64,000 nucleotides of DNA, taken from contig JAENZA010000001.1 of the NCBI GenBank assembly GCA_016841485.1, positions 120,255 through 184,254 on the forward strand. Direction: 5' to 3'. Below are positions 35,535-45,967 of this stretch, piece after piece; the stretch's first letter is position 1; every line of letters starts with the position of its first letter. The notes beneath the pieces were generated by a model. That model was not told the origin of the DNA and did not search any database. It worked only from the letters and a program-made list of their open reading frames with translations. A program made the position numbers and the translations under genes. The stretch is from Methanobacteriota archaeon. GTDB lineage: Archaea; Halobacteriota; Methanomicrobia; Methanomicrobiales; Methanomicrobiaceae.

Positions 35535-38273
35535 CTATTTTTCAATCGCCCGGATGACATCCCTGATGCTCTCCGCCGATTTTTCATCAGCACCAGATTC
35601 GGCATTTCTCAGGGAGGTGAGGGCCAGAGATCCCAGCTGTACCAGAGCAGCCCCCGCAGCACCCCGCACCACCGGGTCCTGACTGCCAAGGAGCGTGGTC
35701 AGCCCTTCACAGGCCGCATCTCCCCCAATCCTGCGGATCTCATCTATCAGGCGGTTCTGCATCTCGGCTTCCAGCTGTTCAATCAGGTCCAGAGCATAGG
35801 AGATGACCTCATCCCCCCCCTCATGTGCCTTGTCTATATCGCCCTTGCCCATATTGTAGAGAAACATTTCCCGGGCATTCCGGGGGGACCACCCGAGAGA
35901 ATCAACAAGATTTGTGGCTAAATACGCCTGATTGCGGTCACTGCTCCCGAATGCGTGCATGATGTTTTCCAGAAACGGGCTCTCAGATTCGTACATCTGT
36001 ACCAGCAGTTCCTGAGTAAGCTCCGGATCGCCTTGTTCTATTCTGACCAGCATATCTACGAGGGAATCCGCATCAGTACCCCCGGAGAGATGATCACCCG
36101 TCGTCTTTCCAGTACCCATTCCAACATCAGATTGGTCCTCCAGGCCACTCTCACCACTATTCCTCAACCGGCCGGGTTCATATCCCGCTATTGCATCAAA
36201 TGCCGCCGCACCCCGCCGCCCGAGGTCTATCGCGTCCTTCATGGTACCCTCGACAAAGGGAGAAAGGAAAGGAGCAGCAAATTCGGGATCTATTTCATTC
36301 AGTGCGGCAACGGCTGCTTCCCGCGGATCTCCCACGGCGTGTTCTGCAAATTCCGTGAGGGCGGGCACCGCCCGGCCACCATGAAGGGCCAGTGCGTGAG
36401 AGACCGCATCCCTTACATCACAGTTTGAATCATACAGGTGGTTGATAAGGACAGGAACGCTATCGGGTACACGAAGCTCCCCAAGCGCCTGTACAGCAGA
36501 GATCTTTGCACATGGATTATCATCATTCAGGGCCTCAAGCAGGTGAGGGTATGCCGATTTCCCAAAGAGTGCCGCCGTCATTGAGGCCGCATGCCGGACA
36601 TCTGCGTCCCCATCACAAAACAGGCTAAGAACTGCAGTTATCGCCCGTGGATCCTGTAGCGAGCCGAGACTCGTCACCGCAGCTCCCCGTACCTCTGCGC
36701 AATTATCCTTTGCCAGCACTAAAAGCGGTTTGAGCATGGTTGAAGAGCCCAGAAATCCCATCGCTTCAGCAGATGCAGTCCGTACCAGTGGACTTTCATC
36801 ACCGGCTGCCCGGGTAATATACGGGTGTGCCCGCGTTCCCATGATCGAAAGGACATCCACTGCAGAGGCCCGTATTGCAGGATTGTTCGATTCCAGAGCA
36901 AGAACCGCATACTCGAAAGGAACCATTTCCGGTTTCTCTTTCCCTTCGCTGACCTCAGTAATCTTCTTTTCAGCGGTTTTTTTCGCACGGAGCCGCCGGA
37001 ATCCCTTAAGAACCAGAATCTCGCTCTGATGAATCTCAGCCTTTCCGGGATCTAACTCGCTCCCTTTGCGCTGTTGTGCCTCCTGCTCCCGGGTTATTTT
37101 TTCCTGTTCCTCAATCTGCACTCTTCGACGCTTTTCTTCACGTTCACGCCGCTTTTTCATATCTTCCATCGTCTCTTGCGCAGTGTCCCTTGCAGAAACC
37201 TGTTCCGGAGTGGATAACAGGGCAGTCACTGATTCCAGTGCCCGGATACCCGGCTCTCCCATCAGGGTCAGGGCACGGACAGCCCCTTCGGCCTCCGGAT
37301 CACGGGCCCTGATCATCCGGCTGCATTCATGGATGGCATCCACTCCATACCCGGCCACCTTTTCCCATTCCATCCTTGCGATGAGATATCTCAGGTTCTC
37401 CTGTTCCGTCCGGGGGACCCACCCCATATGGTTGAGGCCCCATGCCGCATTGAGCCTTACCTGAGGGTCCGGGTGAGCAAAGGCCTCTTGAAGAATAGAA
37501 CCGGTATATTCCGGACTATACTTCCCAAGGGCATCAACCGCAGCACTTCGAACATTCGCATCGGTGTCGGAAAGGGCACTTTTCAGGGTATGAATCTCCC
37601 GGGGATCCCCGATTTCCCCCAGAGTCCTTATCGCCCGGCAGCGGACGCCGGCATTATCCGACAGGGAAAGGTTTCTCAGAAGAGGCAGGGCAGCAGACCC
37701 CTGTTTCGCGATGCCGTCCCAGTCATTGCATAGGTAAAAAAAGCGTGCAATATCTGCAGGATTTTTTGGTGTCCACCCAAGATCCTTCAGATAACAGGCA
37801 GCACTAAAGCGGTCATCCCCTTTCAGTTCCGGGAGAAGGGATGCCACATAGGGTGCCGCATTTCGCCCCATTGTCATGAGAAGAGAAAGAGCTCCACGCG
37901 CTGCAGGATTTCGTTTCGAAAGAACCGCATTGGTGAGATCTTCATAAGGAAGATCTGATCGCTTTTTGATGCTTCTGACCAAGGATTTTCTAAATACATC
38001 GGTCCCATAGCCAGCCAGAACCAGGACGGCTCCGTGGAACGGTCCGGCAGTATCAATCAGGGTGTCGGCAAGACCATTCATGCGGGTCTCGTTTGTCGCA
38101 AGAAGGCCCTCAGCAGCCCGTTGTGGATCTTCCATCGCCATGCGGAGGAACGCATTCGCTGCCAGTTTCTTCTCCTCATCAGTACCCCCAACCAGGAAGA
38201 CGCAGAGACCTCCGGCATCACCCTCCTGAATATATTGAAGAATGTCGAATCCGGACTTTCTGAAAATACCCAT
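35535..38273 (-). CDS. Large HEAT-repeat protein
   Basis: A 912-residue protein built mostly of HEAT-like repeats, such as VRCRAIRTLGEIGDPREIHTL, NVRSAAVDALGKYS, EVRGAAVTSLGSLQDPRAI, DVRDAVSHALALHGGRAV and PVVRGAAGAALVQLG. At about 370-460 a highly charged segment (KKRREREEKRRRVQIEEQEK and a Lys-rich stretch) splits the repeats into two blocks. No signal peptide, no membrane helix, no catalytic motif. HEAT solenoids serve as binding scaffolds, including the phycobilin-lyase-like type common in methanogens; the partner is unknown. A universal stress gene lies 10 bases upstream on the same strand. Confidence 0.85.
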   Translation of the reverse strand: MGIFRKSGFDILQYIQEGDAGGLCVFLVGGTDEEKKLAANAFLRMAMEDPQRAAEGLLATNETRMNGLADTLIDTAGPFHGAVLVLAGYGTDVFRKSLVRSIKKRSDLPYEDLTNAVLSKRNPAARGALSLLMTMGRNAAPYVASLLPELKGDDRFSAACYLKDLGWTPKNPADIARFFYLCNDWDGIAKQGSAALPLLRNLSLSDNAGVRCRAIRTLGEIGDPREIHTLKSALSDTDANVRSAAVDALGKYSPEYTGSILQEAFAHPDPQVRLNAAWGLNHMGWVPRTEQENLRYLIARMEWEKVAGYGVDAIHECSRMIRARDPEAEGAVRALTLMGEPGIRALESVTALLSTPEQVSARDTAQETMEDMKKRREREEKRRRVQIEEQEKITREQEAQQRKGSELDPGKAEIHQSEILVLKGFRRLRAKKTAEKKITEVSEGKEKPEMVPFEYAVLALESNNPAIRASAVDVLSIMGTRAHPYITRAAGDESPLVRTASAEAMGFLGSSTMLKPLLVLAKDNCAEVRGAAVTSLGSLQDPRAITAVLSLFCDGDADVRHAASMTAALFGKSAYPHLLEALNDDNPCAKISAVQALGELRVPDSVPVLINHLYDSNCDVRDAVSHALALHGGRAVPALTEFAEHAVGDPREAAVAALNEIDPEFAAPFLSPFVEGTMKDAIDLGRRGAAAFDAIAGYEPGRLRNSGESGLEDQSDVGMGTGKTTGDHLSGGTDADSLVDMLVRIEQGDPELTQELLVQMYESESPFLENIMHAFGSSDRNQAYLATNLVDSLGWSPRNAREMFLYNMGKGDIDKAHEGGDEVISYALDLIEQLEAEMQNRLIDEIRRIGGDAACEGLTTLLGSQDPVVRGAAGAALVQLGSLALTSLRNAESGADEKSAESIRDVIRAIEK

Positions 38274-38283
38274 ATACGACGAC

Positions 38284-38739
38284 CTAATCCCTTCGACGAA
38301 TTATCATTGTTGAGATCTTTGCATGGGTTACCACCGCAGATGAGACACTACCCAGGAGAAGGGCTTCCAGTCCCGTGCGCCCGGTTGAACCGAGCACGAT
38401 GAGGTCTGCTCCGATCTCCTCTGCGGTTGCGATGATGACCCTTCTGGGATCCCCGTATTCCAGATAGAGATGAACAGGAATGCCTGCTTTTTCAGCTGAA
38501 ACGGATGCTGCCTCAAGCACCAGCTTCGCCTCGGTGGTGAGCACGTCGGTGATGATCTGATAATTGACATCAAGAACATCGCTCTGGGGTCCGGCCATCG
38601 TTGACTGCGGAATCGAAGAGTCGACAACACAGAGAACATGGAGGTTCGCCCGGTGAACCGCTGCTTCACCAATCGCTGCATCCACTGCGGCCGACGAGGT
38701 CTCAGAACCGTCGGTCGCAACAAGAATTGTAGATATCAT
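38284..38739 (-). CDS. Universal stress protein (UspA family, ATP-binding type)
   Basis: A 151-residue UspA-domain protein: TILVATDGSETSSAAVDAAI at the start and the ATP-binding loop GSTGRTGLEALLLGSVSS near residue 118 (G-2X-G-9X-G-S pattern), followed by ISTMIIRR. It probably binds ATP as a dimer and modulates some partner under stress. It precedes the HEAT-repeat gene by 10 bases and may be co-transcribed with it. Confidence 0.92.
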   Translation of the reverse strand: MISTILVATDGSETSSAAVDAAIGEAAVHRANLHVLCVVDSSIPQSTMAGPQSDVLDVNYQIITDVLTTEAKLVLEAASVSAEKAGIPVHLYLEYGDPRRVIIATAEEIGADLIVLGSTGRTGLEALLLGSVSSAVVTHAKISTMIIRRRD

Positions 38740-38855
38740 TTAGCACCGTTTTTGATTTCTTCACCAGATAAGCAATTAATTGTTTGCATACTTCTCTTCG
38801 GCGCTGTACAAAATAAGATACTGTAGAAGAACAAAATGATACTCAGGAAATATCC

Positions 38856-40145
38856 ATGAGAATTCCGATATCAGCTGTAACAACCGAGACGACCGAGGCA
38901 GAGGTCATTGGATGGATTCACGAAGTCCGTGACCTTGGAGGGCTTGCCTTTTACATCCTCCGCGACCGGACCGGATTTCTGCAGGCAACCATTGTGAAGA
39001 AAAAGGCTCCGGAATCCGTCCTTGCGGCAGCAAAAGATGCATCCCGTGAATCCGTCGTCCGGATCACCGGCGTGGTGAAGGCAACAGAGAAGGCCCCCGG
39101 TGGACGGGAGATTCTCCCGGAAACCTTTGAAGTCATTGCAAAGGCAGATGCCCCGCTTCCCCTGGACGTTGCGGAGAAAGTCCCCGCCGAAATCGATACA
39201 CGACTCGATAACCGGTTCATTGATGCACGGAGACCGAGGGTAGCAGGCATTTTTCAGATCAGAAGCACGGTGCAGAACGCAATTACGGATCTTTTCTTCC
39301 GGGAAGGCTTCATTAATATTACCACATCGAAAATTGTGGCGGCTGCAACCGAAGGCGGCACCGAACTCTTCCCCCTGGCTTACTTTGAAAAAGAGGCATT
39401 TTTAAACCAGAGCCCGCAGCTCTACAAACAGATGATGATGGCTGCCGGGTTTGAAAAGGTCTTTGAAATTGCACCCATATTCCGTGCAGAAGAGCATAAT
39501 ACCACCCGGCACCTCAACGAAGCAACCTCGATTGATGTTGAGATCTCATTTGCAGATCATGAGGATGTCATGGATCTCCTCGAACGGGTCGTTGTCGGAT
39601 GTTACACAAAGGTGGCTGAAGAATGCCCCACGGCCATTGATGCAATGGGCATCGATTTTGCCGTTCCGAATGCCCCATTCCCCCGCATAACGTATGCTGA
39701 AGCCATCGACATTGCCGCAATCTCCATCGAGGAAGACATTACGTACGGCGATGACCTCTCCACAGCAGCAGAGAAGGCAATCGGCGACGAAATGGGTGAA
39801 CACTACTTCATCACGGACTGGCCGACGGCTATCAAACCGTACTATGCGATGCCCTTCGAAGATGACCCGTCCGTATGCAAGGCCTTCGACCTGATGCACC
39901 CGCGGATGGAACTGTCAAGCGGTGCCCAGCGGATCCACCAGCACGACCTGCTTGTTGAACAGATTCAGGCGAAAGGCCTCTCACCCGAGAGTTTTGAATT
40001 TTATCTCAAGCCGTTCAGATATGGCATGCCTCCGCACGCCGGGTGGGGTCTTGGAATGGAACGGCTGGTCATGACCATGCTTGACCTCCCGAATATCCGT
40101 GAAGCGGTACTCTTCCCGCGTGACCGGCATCGTGTGACGCCATGA
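38856..40145 (+). CDS. aspS: Aspartyl-tRNA synthetase
   Basis: A 429-residue archaeal-type AspRS. The N-terminal OB fold binds the anticodon ([22 protein letters not shown]); the class II core has motif 2 [21 protein letters not shown] and motif 3 [14 protein letters not shown], with [11 protein letters not shown] binding aspartate. It charges tRNA-Asp and, in archaea lacking AsnRS, often tRNA-Asn as well; which applies cannot be read here. The stop overlaps the metE-like gene by 4 bases (ATGA). Confidence 0.96.
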   Translation: MRIPISAVTTETTEAEVIGWIHEVRDLGGLAFYILRDRTGFLQATIVKKKAPESVLAAAKDASRESVVRITGVVKATEKAPGGREILPETFEVIAKADAPLPLDVAEKVPAEIDTRLDNRFIDARRPRVAGIFQIRSTVQNAITDLFFREGFINITTSKIVAAATEGGTELFPLAYFEKEAFLNQSPQLYKQMMMAAGFEKVFEIAPIFRAEEHNTTRHLNEATSIDVEISFADHEDVMDLLERVVVGCYTKVAEECPTAIDAMGIDFAVPNAPFPRITYAEAIDIAAISIEEDITYGDDLSTAAEKAIGDEMGEHYFITDWPTAIKPYYAMPFEDDPSVCKAFDLMHPRMELSSGAQRIHQHDLLVEQIQAKGLSPESFEFYLKPFRYGMPPHAGWGLGMERLVMTMLDLPNIREAVLFPRDRHRVTP

Positions 40146-41035
40146 TCAGCACTAAACCGCTCCCGACAACGGTTGTGGGGAGTTATCCTGCAGTGAAAAA
40201 AGAAGGGCTCAGAGCTCTTCTGAACCCCCTCGCCGGGGCACAGGAGACTGCTGTATCGGATCAGATAAAAGCAGGTGTTGACATCATCTCGGACGGACAG
40301 GTCGGAGGGGACATGATCTCGATCATCGCCGGATACCTTCCGGGCGTGAAGGGCCAGGAGATTACGGGAAAAATATCCCCTTCCCAGAGGCCAATAACCC
40401 TGCAGGGGGTAAAATATGCACTCTCCCGCCATCCGAAAGTCAAAGGAATTGTCACGGGCCCCTCGACAATCGCCCATGGCCTGAAAGTCCGTACGCCATT
40501 GTACCGGGACCGGAATGAGGTGATTCTCGACATTGCAGAAGCAATGGCAGCCGAAGCGATGGCACTGGAAAAAGCAGGCGTGACCATTCTTCAGATTGAT
40601 GAACCAATTCTTTCGACCGGAGCAGCAGACCTTCATATCGCACGCGAGGCAATCGAAACGATCACCTCCGTCGTCAGGACCCCGACCTGTATGCATGTCT
40701 GCGGGGACCTCGGTTCTGTCATCGACGACATACTCACCTTCCCCGTGGACATTCTGGATTTCGAGTTTGCCAACAACCCACAGAATCTTGAGCTGCTTAG
40801 CGCAAAAGACCTGAAAGGAAGAAAACTCGGCTATGGTGTTGTTGACTCAGCCAGCACCGATATCGAGAGTGTTGATTCCATCCAGTCCAGAATTGAGAAG
40901 GGCATTGAGGTATTTGGTACTGAGCCGCTTCTCATCGATCCGGACTGCGGACTTCGAATGCATTCACGTGAAACGGCATATAAAAAACTGGATCATATGG
41001 TCCGGGCGGCAGCCAACTGTCGCACCGAACTCTAA
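40142..41035 (+). CDS. Core MetE-type methionine synthase
   Basis: A 297-residue protein corresponding to the C-terminal catalytic barrel of MetE only. It starts PLPTTVVGSYPA, has LQIDEPILSTG, HVCGDLG (zinc His and Cys), DFEFANNPQN (zinc Glu) and DPDCGLRMHSRET (second zinc Cys). Without the N-terminal folate domain these core enzymes take the methyl group from a methylcorrinoid or corrinoid protein rather than from methyl-tetrahydrofolate, as established for the methanogen enzyme. It is translationally coupled to aspS, which is of no obvious metabolic meaning. Confidence 0.88.
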   Translation: MISTKPLPTTVVGSYPAVKKEGLRALLNPLAGAQETAVSDQIKAGVDIISDGQVGGDMISIIAGYLPGVKGQEITGKISPSQRPITLQGVKYALSRHPKVKGIVTGPSTIAHGLKVRTPLYRDRNEVILDIAEAMAAEAMALEKAGVTILQIDEPILSTGAADLHIAREAIETITSVVRTPTCMHVCGDLGSVIDDILTFPVDILDFEFANNPQNLELLSAKDLKGRKLGYGVVDSASTDIESVDSIQSRIEKGIEVFGTEPLLIDPDCGLRMHSRETAYKKLDHMVRAAANCRTEL

Positions 41036-41039
41036 CTTT

Positions 41040-41657
41040 TCAGACGACCCGGGCAGTCGTTGAAAGGTCAATTCCTTCTGTCTGAATATTATAGGGGTAC
41101 ATCCTGTTGGGAACATCGGCATCCCTGAGTTTGCGAATCATCAGTTTTCTTTCGATCTCGCTCCCGTGCATCTCTTCCAGGCAGGTAACAAACACATCCG
41201 CATGACGTGCAATTCTCATCTCCTCGATTTCCGGATGGACACCGGAGTACAATACAAAAAGGGTATTCCCACCGTGTTCCACAATGGGGCGTGAGGTCTC
41301 CTTCATCAGACGGAGGGCTTCGTCAACCCCCTCCTTCAGAATAACACTTGACAGGGAGTCCACCACCACGCGTTTTGAGGTACTGCAGGCATTAATGGCT
41401 TCTTCAACATCTGATGTCGAGACCTTGACCATCCCATCCTCCACCAGACCATCGATCATGAGGTAATAGTGTGTGCCCTCTCCCGATGCTTTCCAGAACT
41501 GTACCGCCATCTTCTCGATGCCCGAAAGGGGAGAACCATGGAGAACGATTATTGAGCCTGCCGGATAGCCGCCCCCAAGCTGAAAATCAAGACCGGCAAT
41601 TCCGGTCGAGACCTTATTGACTTTTTTAACCTCGATATTCTCTATGCCGGGACTCAT
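41040..41657 (-). CDS. RecA/RAD55-like protein with degenerate Walker A
   Basis: A 205-residue protein of the KaiC/RAD55 type: VSTGIAGLDFQLGGGYPAGSII is the standard entry, and RVVVDSLSSVIL is a fine Walker B. But the P-loop reads HGSPLSGIEKMAV where GxxxxGK(S/T) is expected: the GK(S/T) has become GIE, with a Lys one place later. ATP binding is therefore doubtful. The C-terminal part has VFVTCLEEMHGSEIERKLMIRKLRDA like other methanogen members. It converges with the metE-like gene and precedes no clear partner; a regulatory or structural role is possible. Confidence 0.75.
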   Translation of the reverse strand: MSPGIENIEVKKVNKVSTGIAGLDFQLGGGYPAGSIIVLHGSPLSGIEKMAVQFWKASGEGTHYYLMIDGLVEDGMVKVSTSDVEEAINACSTSKRVVVDSLSSVILKEGVDEALRLMKETSRPIVEHGGNTLFVLYSGVHPEIEEMRIARHADVFVTCLEEMHGSEIERKLMIRKLRDADVPNRMYPYNIQTEGIDLSTTARVV

Positions 41658-41744
41658 TCGGCTATATGTATTAAAAGAAAGGGTAAATAGTTTCTCACAT
41701 ATTTTCGGGATTTTTTCACCATTTGGTACGCTTTCATCGAGGAG

Positions 41745-43286
41745 TTATGCTTCCCGGACGAGCGTCCCGTCCATATACCGTTCCCTGAGTTCCCGGCGAA
41801 GAAGTTTCCATCCCCCCACACGCGGTAGTTCGGAAACAATTACCATCTTTCTGGGAACCTTGTATCCTGCAAGCCGGTCCCGGCTGTAGGCCTGAATATC
41901 TTCAAGGGTAATGGACTGCCCCGGCTTTACCACCACCGCAGCAAACGGAATCTCTCCGCGGTGATCATCGGGGATACCAAAGATTGCAATATCATCTACG
42001 GCCGGGTGTTCGATAAGCGTCTTTTCTACTTCGGTCGGATATATTTTCCACCCGGACATTACGATCATATCCTTCTTTCTGTCCGTAATTGAGAGCATCC
42101 CGTTCTCATGCAGATGCCCTATGTCTCCGGTCAAAAACCACCCTTCTTCAAGAAATACCTCGGCACTCTCCTCCGGCATATTCCAGTATCCACAGGCGAC
42201 ACCAGGGCCCCGCAGGGCAATCTCACCGGTGGTGCCGACAGGCATTTCCACGGAGGGGTCTTCGATATCGACGATCTTTACCTCGCTGTACCCCACCGGC
42301 ATTCCAACACTCCGGAATTCAGTGGCACAGGCATAATCCTCAGGACGGATTGCCGTACCGGTCCCCACAACGATGGTCTCCGAGAGCCCGTATGCGTTTA
42401 TGATAGGAATTGCAAACCGCCGGTGAAACTCCTTCCAGATGCTCGGGTGGAGGGGCCCGCCGCCGGATATCATCTCACGTGCAGATGCCATCCTTTCCTC
42501 CGTCCCCTCCGGTGTCCGGGTCAGCGAATGTATCACCGGGGGCATCCCTGCGATGACGGTTGCCCCGTGCATCTCTATCAGGGAGATATACCGATCGAGA
42601 TCAAACCGTTCGAGAATGACCCATGTGGCTCCCGCCTTCAGGGCGGAAATGCCCCACGAAACGCCGACATGTGCCATTGGATAGATACCCAGATAGATAT
42701 CCTCTTCGCGCAGGCCCAGCACATCCACCTCTGCATCCATGGCCGCCATCCAGTTGCCGTGGGTCAGCATCGCCCCTTTCTGCTTTCCCGTCGTCCCCGA
42801 AGTATACTGTAGCTGGCAGAGATGATCGCATGAACAGTGAACGGGCCGCAGGAATGGGGACTGGCGTTCGCATTCGCACTTCCACTCGTCCGAATCGTCA
42901 AGGATGACGTGGACGTGTGGGGAGGAACGTTCAAGGCCTTGTGCTGTTTCGCCATATCCTTCAGCATCCGTTACAAGCATCACCGAGCCCGAATCGTCCA
43001 GCATGCTGACTACCTCGTCTGCCCTCAGCACGTTGTTGAGAGGGACCGCCACCGCACCGATTCTCCAGAGGGCAAAATACCAGATTACATACCGTGCTCC
43101 CGGTTCGAGATACAGGCAGACTCTGTCACCAGGAACAACACCTCGTTGTGTCAGACATCCTGCAATTCTGCAGGTATCTTCAAGAAGTGCCCGGAAACTG
43201 ACTACCTCGCTTCTGGAGGGGAATACCAGCGCCGGTTTGTCACCAAGGCGCGCGTTAACGTCAAGAAAGGCTGTACAGTTGGACAT
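41745..43286 (-). CDS. AMP-forming acyl-CoA synthetase
   Basis: A 513-residue member of the class I adenylate-forming family. LQYTSGTTGKQKGAMLTHGN is the phosphate-binding loop, INAYGLSETIVVGTG the acyl-adenylate motif, LTGDIGHLHENGMLSITDRKKDMI the hinge region, and VGGWKLLRRELR the C-terminal end with the catalytic Lys. Fatty-acid or aryl-CoA ligases look like this; the substrate is unknown. A cysteine-rich bit (CECERQS, HCSCDHLCQ) before the P-loop is unusual. It stands 76 bases away from cdc48 on the same strand. Confidence 0.87.
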   Translation of the reverse strand: MSNCTAFLDVNARLGDKPALVFPSRSEVVSFRALLEDTCRIAGCLTQRGVVPGDRVCLYLEPGARYVIWYFALWRIGAVAVPLNNVLRADEVVSMLDDSGSVMLVTDAEGYGETAQGLERSSPHVHVILDDSDEWKCECERQSPFLRPVHCSCDHLCQLQYTSGTTGKQKGAMLTHGNWMAAMDAEVDVLGLREEDIYLGIYPMAHVGVSWGISALKAGATWVILERFDLDRYISLIEMHGATVIAGMPPVIHSLTRTPEGTEERMASAREMISGGGPLHPSIWKEFHRRFAIPIINAYGLSETIVVGTGTAIRPEDYACATEFRSVGMPVGYSEVKIVDIEDPSVEMPVGTTGEIALRGPGVACGYWNMPEESAEVFLEEGWFLTGDIGHLHENGMLSITDRKKDMIVMSGWKIYPTEVEKTLIEHPAVDDIAIFGIPDDHRGEIPFAAVVVKPGQSITLEDIQAYSRDRLAGYKVPRKMVIVSELPRVGGWKLLRRELRERYMDGTLVREA

Positions 43287-43353
43287 AAAGGCAGTTAGTC
43301 ACTCCTGGATGTATGTTTGTGAGCAGTAGCGAATAATCATTTGGAAGAGTTGC

Positions 43354-43359
43354 AAAAAA
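43354..43359 (-). terminator. Oligo-T terminator after cdc48
   Basis: Six T on the minus strand begin three bases after the cdc48 stop codon. Confidence 0.5.
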
Positions 43360-43362
43360 GAA

Positions 43363-45909
43363 TTACTGGTATTCTGGGAGGTTTACCTGCATCTGTGAAG
43401 GAAGGCCTCCCTTGAAATACTGCTGAATTCGGCGGTACTGTTCGCGGACACGTTCGTTCATCATCGGCCGCACTTTATTGAGCGCCTCTTCAAAATCCGC
43501 CACAGTCACAGAATTTCTACCTGAACGCATCGAAATCATGGCTGCCTCTCGACAGAGCAGATCCAAGTCTGACCCGACATAGGACGATGTACGCGACGCA
43601 ATATCTGAAAGGATACCTTCGCGTACCGGGTCCTCGAGTACAAGTGCATAATTGTCCAGAAGGCTTCTCAGGAGACGACGGCGACGGGTCCTGCTAAGAA
43701 GGTCCCCCGTAATACTCCGGTCATCAACATGGCAGGCGATGAGCGCTTCAACGCTAATTCGGGCTGGCTTCTCCGTCCCGGCTCTCTCCTTTACAAAATG
43801 TTCAAAGAGCGTTTCAAGGCCCGCCTCATCGAAGTCCTTCGTCTCTTCGACGAGGGTTTCCAGGGCCGAACCTTCAAGCGGAATGAACCGGGTATGAATG
43901 GCAAGGATCTCACGACGTGCGGATTCAGACGGTTCACTTATGGCGACAAGGCGGTCAAAGCGGCCGGCACGAAGAAGAGCCGGATCGATGATATCAGGGC
44001 GGTTGGTTGCAGCAACAATCACGACCCCCTTGGTCTCATCAATCCCGTCAAATTCAGTTAAAATCTGGTTGACAACGCTCTCGATGACATGGCTGTCTGA
44101 GCCCCCGCCACGTGCCGGGGCGATGGCATCAAGTTCATCAAAGAAAATAATGGAGGGAGCAACCTGCCGTGCCTTCCTGAATATTTCCCGGACAGCACGC
44201 TCACTCTCACCCACCCATTTTGACAGGAGCTGAGGCCCCCTTACCGGGATGAAATTCGCGCCGCTCTCTGTCGCTACCGCTTTTGCAATCAGGGTTTTTC
44301 CGGTCCCCGGCGGACCATAGAGAAGGACCCCGTGCGGGGGTTCTATACCCAGATTCTCAAATTGTTCCGGCTGGGTCAAGGGGTATTCCACCGCTTCACG
44401 AATCTCTTCCTTCTCCTGCACAAGTCCGCCAATATCGCTCCATTTGATATTCGGCACCTCAATAAGAACTTCACGCATCGCGCTCGGGCTGACATCACGG
44501 AGTGCGTCACGGAAATCACGCGAGGTCACCTCCAAAGACTCCATAATCTCTTCAGGAATCTCATCATTATCGAGGTCAATCTCCGGCAGATATCTCCGCA
44601 GGGACCGCATAGCGGCCTCACGTGCCAGCGCCTGTATATCTGCACCGACAAATCCATGCGTTTTGGAGGCCAGGAATTCAAGCAGCCGTTCCTGGTTGCC
44701 CTTGATCTCTTCTTCGACCGCACTCCGTTTCTGGGAGATTTCTTCCCGCCTCTCCTCTTCAGCCGCTTCCTCTTCCTTTCGTTCCTGTATCAGGCGGACT
44801 TCTCCCTCAAGCGGCATGCCCCGCGTGTGTATCTTCAGGATCTCAAGGCGGTCATGTTCGTCGGGAACACCAATCTCAATCTCACGATCAAAACGGCCGG
44901 GACGCCGGAGTGCCTGGTCTATTGCATCAAGGCGATTCGTGGCGCCAATGACCAGCACCTGACCACGTTCCTCCAGACCGTCCATCATGGTAAGAAGCTG
45001 GGCCACGACCCTGCGTTCAACCTCACCGGTGACATCCTCACGTTTCGGGGTGATCGAGTCGAGTTCGTCGATGAAGATGATCGCAGGTGCATTCTCCTCT
45101 GCTTCCTCGAAGATCTCGCGAAGACGCTGTTCGGATTCACCATAATATTTTGATATGACCTCAGGTCCGGCGATGGAGATGAAATGGGCACCACTTTCGT
45201 TTGCGACGGCCTTTGCGATGAGGGTTTTTCCGGTTCCCGGAGGTCCGAACAGGAGTACGCCCTTGGGAGGTTCAATCCCGAGTTTGCGGAAGAGTTCCGG
45301 GTGACGCATGGGAAGCTCAATCGTCTCCCGTACGTTCTGCAGTTCCCCTTTCAGTCCACCGATATCCTCATAGGATATCTTCCTGACTCCTTCGAATCCT
45401 TCGGCAGGCTTATCGGAGAACTCAATCTCCGTATCGGTGGTGATGATGACCGCTTCGGCGGGCTCGATCTCAACGACCTTGAAGGCAACCAGCTGCTGCT
45501 GCATAAAGGGAAGACCAGCGACAATGGGAATGGTGTCGTTTTTCATGGCAGGAAATCCGATGAGTTTGAGAGACGCCTGATTGTAATTGATTGGCATCTG
45601 CCGCGTCAGGTCCTCCGGGGGGGCAATGAGGACACGCTGCGCCTCCACCTCATCTTCCACCGGCCGAATCTCAATTCTGTCCCCAATGCTCACCCCGGCA
45701 TTGAGCCGGATGAAATTGTCGATCTTGATCTTTTCGTGCCCCCAGTCCCGGGACTGCATCCTCCAGACCTTTGCCACCGTCCTGCGCTGGCCTTCGAGAT
45801 AGACCAGGTCTCCCGGGACCAGCCGTAGTTGCTGCATGGTCGTAAGATCAAGCCTGCACCTTCCCATCCCCTGATCCTCCGGGTACGCACTATCTACTTT
45901 CAGATACAT
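43363..45909 (-). CDS. cdc48: Cdc48/VCP-type AAA+ ATPase with two insertions
   Basis: An 848-residue ATPase, about 100 longer than the usual archaeal VAT/Cdc48. The double-psi barrel N domain ([19 protein letters not shown]) is followed by D1 and D2, each with [15 protein letters not shown], and FIDELDSI / FFDELDAI Walker B motifs and GRFDR arginine regions. In D1, after RGMPLEG, a coiled-coil insertion of about 40 charged residues ([16 protein letters not shown]) precedes THGFVGADI. In D2, after RFIPLEG, about 80 extra residues precede [10 protein letters not shown]. Cdc48 unfolds ubiquitin-like-tagged or damaged proteins for the proteasome. Divergent from larC. Confidence 0.95.
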   Translation of the reverse strand: MYLKVDSAYPEDQGMGRCRLDLTTMQQLRLVPGDLVYLEGQRRTVAKVWRMQSRDWGHEKIKIDNFIRLNAGVSIGDRIEIRPVEDEVEAQRVLIAPPEDLTRQMPINYNQASLKLIGFPAMKNDTIPIVAGLPFMQQQLVAFKVVEIEPAEAVIITTDTEIEFSDKPAEGFEGVRKISYEDIGGLKGELQNVRETIELPMRHPELFRKLGIEPPKGVLLFGPPGTGKTLIAKAVANESGAHFISIAGPEVISKYYGESEQRLREIFEEAEENAPAIIFIDELDSITPKREDVTGEVERRVVAQLLTMMDGLEERGQVLVIGATNRLDAIDQALRRPGRFDREIEIGVPDEHDRLEILKIHTRGMPLEGEVRLIQERKEEEAAEEERREEISQKRSAVEEEIKGNQERLLEFLASKTHGFVGADIQALAREAAMRSLRRYLPEIDLDNDEIPEEIMESLEVTSRDFRDALRDVSPSAMREVLIEVPNIKWSDIGGLVQEKEEIREAVEYPLTQPEQFENLGIEPPHGVLLYGPPGTGKTLIAKAVATESGANFIPVRGPQLLSKWVGESERAVREIFRKARQVAPSIIFFDELDAIAPARGGGSDSHVIESVVNQILTEFDGIDETKGVVIVAATNRPDIIDPALLRAGRFDRLVAISEPSESARREILAIHTRFIPLEGSALETLVEETKDFDEAGLETLFEHFVKERAGTEKPARISVEALIACHVDDRSITGDLLSRTRRRRLLRSLLDNYALVLEDPVREGILSDIASRTSSYVGSDLDLLCREAAMISMRSGRNSVTVADFEEALNKVRPMMNERVREQYRRIQQYFKGGLPSQMQVNLPEYQ

Positions 45910-45967
45910 TGTCTCGCCATCACCTTACCTTCTTATTAATGCCTTTGATTATATGTACTGGTATTGC

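Noticed and set aside
41617-41889. ORF spanning the gap between the RAD55-like and acyl-CoA synthetase genes
   Set aside because: Antisense to both real genes and without motifs.
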